Shown: one piece after another, positions 6,684 through 8,649 of the stretch | Layout of the letters: every line of letters starts with the position of its first letter | Numbering within the stretch: the first letter of the stretch is position 1 | DNA from: Acidobacteriota bacterium | Lineage (GTDB): Bacteria; Acidobacteriota; Terriglobia; Bryobacterales; Bryobacteraceae | Direction: 5' to 3' | DNA length: 8,649 nucleotides | Assembly (NCBI GenBank): GCA_003223065.1 | Contig: QHXU01000294.1 | Span: 5,731-14,379, forward strand | Program-made: the position numbers and the translations under genes | Notes under the pieces: generated by a model | What the model was told of the DNA's origin: nothing | What the model saw: the letters and a program-made list of their open reading frames with translations, nothing else | The model's database searches: none

Positions 6684-7901
6684 CCCGTTGCGTCGCAATG
6701 CCCTCAGCTCCGCTTGCGCCTGCCCGCCCCACTTGCGTACCAGCGCCCGCCGGTGCGATGGCATCGTCTTCACCGCTTCGACGCACCGTTCGAACGCTTC
6801 GCACGCATCCGCGCGCCGCCCGAGCTGCTCCAGTGTCTTACCGTGCCAATACAATCCTTCCGGATCATACGGCCGCCGCGCAGTGTATTTCTCGAGGGCG
6901 GCAGCGGCTTCCTCGAATCGTGACGCGCCGAAGCAAGCCGCACCCAACTCCCGCCACACCTCGTTCAGCGCGAGCTTGTCATTAAGTCCGGAAGCCGTTT
7001 GGAGATGCTGAATCGCTTGCTCGAACCTTCCCTGCTCGCGCGCGATTCGGCCCAGCTCCAGGTGCGCATCGGCCTCGGCCGGGTCGATCTCGACGGCGCG
7101 CCGAAACCGGGCGAGCGCCTCCGTGTACTGCCTGCGCTTCTGATAAATGAGGCCGAGCTGGTAATGCGCATCGGCATCGCGCGGGTTGTTGGTGGCGATC
7201 TCGAGCTGCTCGCGCAGGCGCTGGCGTGACCGCAGTCCCTCTCCGATAGAGCGCACGTCGGATCCGAAAATCGCGTACGCATAGTAAATGAACAGCGGTG
7301 ACATCAAATAATAGCGGGCCGGGCCCAGGATGGTGAATAGTCCGGCCCCGAGCACCGCGAGTCCCCACCCGAGCGCGGTCATACCCACGGCCGGCACGAA
7401 ACCCGTACCGAATACCGTACGGACGCTGAGTGCTGCCAGCACCACGAAATACAGATTCACCGCCGCGTAGTAGGGCAGCGTATGCAACCATGCGCCGCCC
7501 AGCACCCCAAGCACCGCCAGGGGAAGATATGCCGCCGTCCACGACGTCAGCATGCATAACAGCAGCGGCAGATAGTCGCTCCGCATTAACACTCCGAAAC
7601 TACCGAAGCCTGAAACCGCGCGGACTGCCAGGATCGCCGGCGCGAGCACGATGGCGACGGCTCCTAACGGCGCAACATAGCTCCCCGGCTCGTAAGAAAG
7701 GAATCTAAGCAGCGCTCCTTCCAGCATGCCTGTCGCCGGCGTGGCGGGCCGAACTCCGGCATCTGAGGCATGCAGCAACAGTGACACGCACATCGCTGCC
7801 CCGATCGCGAACCAGAGACGGCCGTGGTCGAGGATCCGGCCGATCGCGTTGAGCGGCCTTGCGTATAACAGAAACAGCGCGGCTATGTTGTCACGCACCA
7901 T
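6657..7901 (-). CDS. Multi-pass membrane protein with C-terminal TPR repeats
   Basis: The 414-residue product has an N-terminal membrane part with about five hydrophobic segments (roughly residues 29-44, 76-95, 109-136, 143-165 and 168-195), resembling Yip1-like membrane domains. A cytoplasmic-type helical part follows, with four tetratricopeptide repeats: about 243-276 (DADAHYQLGLIYQKRRQYTE, then EALARFRRAVEIDP), 277-309 (AEADAHLELGRIAREQGRFE), 313-343 (NEVWRELGAACFGASRFEE) and 346-379 (DPEGLYWHGKTLEQLGRRAD). TPRs hold protein partners, so a membrane-anchored scaffold is the natural reading; the partner is unknown. The opening LLYARPLNAIGRILDHG supports this start as the true N-terminus, although no Shine-Dalgarno is seen before the ATG. 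The C-terminus is basic. The gene converges on the sheath gene and their last 27 bases overlap. Confidence 0.85.
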   Translation of the reverse strand: MVRDNIAALFLLYARPLNAIGRILDHGRLWFAIGAAMCVSLLLHASDAGVRPATPATGMLEGALLRFLSYEPGSYVAPLGAVAIVLAPAILAVRAVSGFGSFGVLMRSDYLPLLLCMLTSWTAAYLPLAVLGVLGGAWLHTLPYYAAVNLYFVVLAALSVRTVFGTGFVPAVGMTALGWGLAVLGAGLFTILGPARYYLMSPLFIYYAYAIFGSDVRSIGEGLRSRQRLREQLEIATNNPRDADAHYQLGLIYQKRRQYTEALARFRRAVEIDPAEADAHLELGRIAREQGRFEQAIQHLQTASGLNDKLALNEVWRELGAACFGASRFEEAAAALEKYTARRPYDPEGLYWHGKTLEQLGRRADACEAFERCVEAVKTMPSHRRALVRKWGGQAQAELRALRRNGSVRQGKGS

Positions 7902-7910
7902 CTGGAAAGC

Positions 7911-7983
7911 TTACCGCGGTGGAGCAAACGTTAGCAGCCGGTAAAGCGCCGGGCTCGGTAAGAACCTCCGGGATCGGCGGTAA
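7911..7983. repeat. Four CGGTAA motifs upstream of the TPR gene
   Basis: CGGTAA occurs at 7939-7944, 7956-7961 and 7978-7983 on the plus strand and inverted (TTACCG) at 7911-7916, ten bases upstream of the TPR gene start. Three of the four continue with A or G and then G, A or C. The spacing between direct copies is 17 and 22 bases. They might be binding sites for a regulator, but short motifs in GC-rich DNA can cluster by chance. Confidence 0.35.
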
Positions 7984-8052
7984 AGACTTCAGCCAGCTCT
8001 CGCGCGAGGGACGACGGTCATTAATCTAAGTACCGTGTTATCAGTGGTGATT

Positions 8053-8066
8053 ACGATAATTATCGT
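8053..8066. promoter_or_regulatory. Perfect 14-base palindrome, possible operator
   Basis: ACGATAATTATCGT reads identically on both strands. It lies in AT-rich noncoding DNA between two divergent genes, about 135 bases before the small plus-strand gene and 150 bases upstream of the TPR gene. The GATAATTATC core recalls iron-regulator (Fur) half-sites but does not fit the 19-base Fur box, so the regulator is left unnamed. Confidence 0.4.
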
Positions 8067-8184
8067 TCGTTGGCATGTGGATTGCTCAACTACCCAGGCT
8101 ATTTCGAGGCAGGTGCCGGAAAAGACTCGCGGTGTCTTGCTGCGGGTTGAGCTTATGGCTTAATAAAGTTAAAGCGTACAAGGT

Positions 8185-8190
8185 GGAGGT
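8185..8190 (+). promoter_or_regulatory. Ribosome binding site of the small hypothetical gene
   Basis: GGAGGT is a near-perfect anti-16S match and ends 9 bases before the ATG at 8200. It is the strongest Shine-Dalgarno seen in the window and the main reason for choosing this start and strand. Confidence 0.7.
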
Positions 8191-8199
8191 GCAACACTG

Positions 8200-8556
8200 A
8201 TGTCCAGGCCCGTATCGGATCGTGACGGAGAGTTCTTGCCGCCGCGTGGCCCGCAGCCGGAGCCCGCCTCAGTGAACGACTGCACGCCCGCCATTGCTTC
8301 TCGCGTGCTCCGGTACCGCGCGAGAATGCCGGTTTCTGCCATTCTGCACAAGCCCGGCGGCAAGCAAATATCTGTCATGTTGCCCGGCGGCGCCCTGCTG
8401 ATCTGCCTTCCCAACCGGCGGTTTGTCACGCTTCTTGGGATGGTCGATGTGCACTGGGCAGGGCGTGAATACTCCATTTTCGCGAAGGACTTGCATAAGA
8501 AATGCGAGCGTTTTCGAAGTAAGGCCACCTCCCCCGGCGACGCACCAAAGATGTAG
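8200..8556 (+). CDS. Small hypothetical protein, 118 residues
   Basis: No named family is recognised with confidence. The start at 8200 is fixed by GGAGGT 9 bases upstream. The first 40 or so residues are proline- and charge-rich and probably disordered. The second half looks like a small beta-rich domain: SVMLPGGALLICLP (58-71), then LGMVDVHWAGREYSIFAKDL (79-98), a V-x-W-x-G-R-x-Y-x-x-F-x-x-DL pattern that recalls small uncharacterised proteins seen in acidobacterial genomes (recollection, not a search). There is no signal peptide or membrane segment, and the C-terminus is basic. An alternative start at Met43 (8326) would give just the folded domain but has no comparable ribosome binding site. 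A 146-codon frame on the opposite strand covers the same region and is considered spurious. Confidence 0.55.
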   Translation: MSRPVSDRDGEFLPPRGPQPEPASVNDCTPAIASRVLRYRARMPVSAILHKPGGKQISVMLPGGALLICLPNRRFVTLLGMVDVHWAGREYSIFAKDLHKKCERFRSKATSPGDAPKM

Positions 8557-8649
8557 CGGATTGCCGCGTCAACCCCGGTGGTGGTGGTTGCCGGAGGCAT
8601 GTGCCACACTGGAGTTCTGACTCCATGAAGTCACGCATTCGGGCCACGA
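8557..8649. other. Right-edge region with no supported gene
   Basis: The last 93 bases follow the stop of the small gene. An ATG at 8625 opens eight codons (MKSRIRAT) to the window edge with GGAG 10 bases upstream, so a plus-strand gene could begin here, but it is too short to judge. A 6-base-pair hairpin with a four-base loop (TGGAGT, loop TCTG, ACTCCA; 8610-8625) overlaps that possible ribosome binding site. Confidence 0.3.

Larger units (their letters stand above)
7902..8199. promoter_or_regulatory. Divergent intergenic region with repeated motifs and a palindrome
   Basis: About 300 bases separate the TPR gene (minus) from the small plus-strand gene. No coding sequence was found here. The TPR side carries four CGGTAA hexamers. 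The middle is AT-richer than its surroundings and holds a perfect 14-base palindrome (8053-8066); a 10-base palindrome CTCGCGCGAG is at 7999-8008. Just before the small gene is an AT-rich stretch, TTAATAAAGTTAAAG (8160-8174), that could contain a -10 element, but no matching pair of promoter boxes is clear. Confidence 0.5.

Noticed and set aside
8053..8066. Fur box
   Set aside because: The GATAATTATC core is similar, but the flanking bases do not make the 19-base inverted repeat of a Fur site and no iron-uptake gene is nearby.
8169..8609. 146-codon minus-strand frame over the small hypothetical gene
   Set aside because: The plus-strand frame has a strong ribosome binding site and a plausible folded domain; the minus frame has neither and looks low in structure.

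Overview
The window looks like a piece of an Acidobacteriota chromosome, probably of the Solibacter/Bryobacter type. This is inferred from gene content, not from any search. Three things point there: the start of a permease of the ADOP family (acidobacterial duplicated orphan permease) at the left edge, a membrane-plus-TPR protein of a kind common in that group, and high-GC codon use. Coding density is high and most genes on the minus strand overlap by a few bases. No tRNA, rRNA, CRISPR array or insertion sequence was seen.

Left half (1-5388, all minus strand, read right to left). A tight operon encodes a LolD/MacB-type ABC ATPase (5388-4714), a large FtsX/MacB-type permease (4717-2163), a periplasmic LolA-like lipoprotein-sorting protein (2170-1436) and an outer-membrane beta-barrel protein (1439-228). 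Consecutive genes overlap by 4 to 8 bases. Together they could form a path across the whole envelope: ATPase, inner-membrane permease, periplasmic carrier, outer-membrane barrel. After a 27-base gap an ADOP-type permease begins at 200 and runs off the left edge. The large permease is broken in this sequence: a 17-base imperfect tandem duplication at 3880-3913 shifts the frame and splits it into a 283-residue N-terminal part and a 568-residue C-terminal part. Removing one 17-base copy restores a single 845-residue protein.

Middle (5389-6683). A 95-base divergent intergenic region separates the operon from a plus-strand gene whose product resembles type VI secretion contractile sheath proteins. 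A short TssB-like N-terminal segment and a TssC-like main domain lie in one polypeptide. No other T6SS gene is present in the window. A TATAAT box ends 7 bases before its ATG, which suggests a leaderless or nearly leaderless transcript.

Right part (6657-8649). A minus-strand gene for a multi-pass membrane protein with C-terminal TPR repeats converges on the sheath gene and overlaps it by 27 bases. About 300 bases of noncoding DNA follow, holding repeated CGGTAA motifs and a perfect 14-base palindrome. Then comes a small plus-strand hypothetical gene with a strong ribosome binding site (8200-8556). The last 93 bases contain only a possible, unsupported start of another plus-strand gene.
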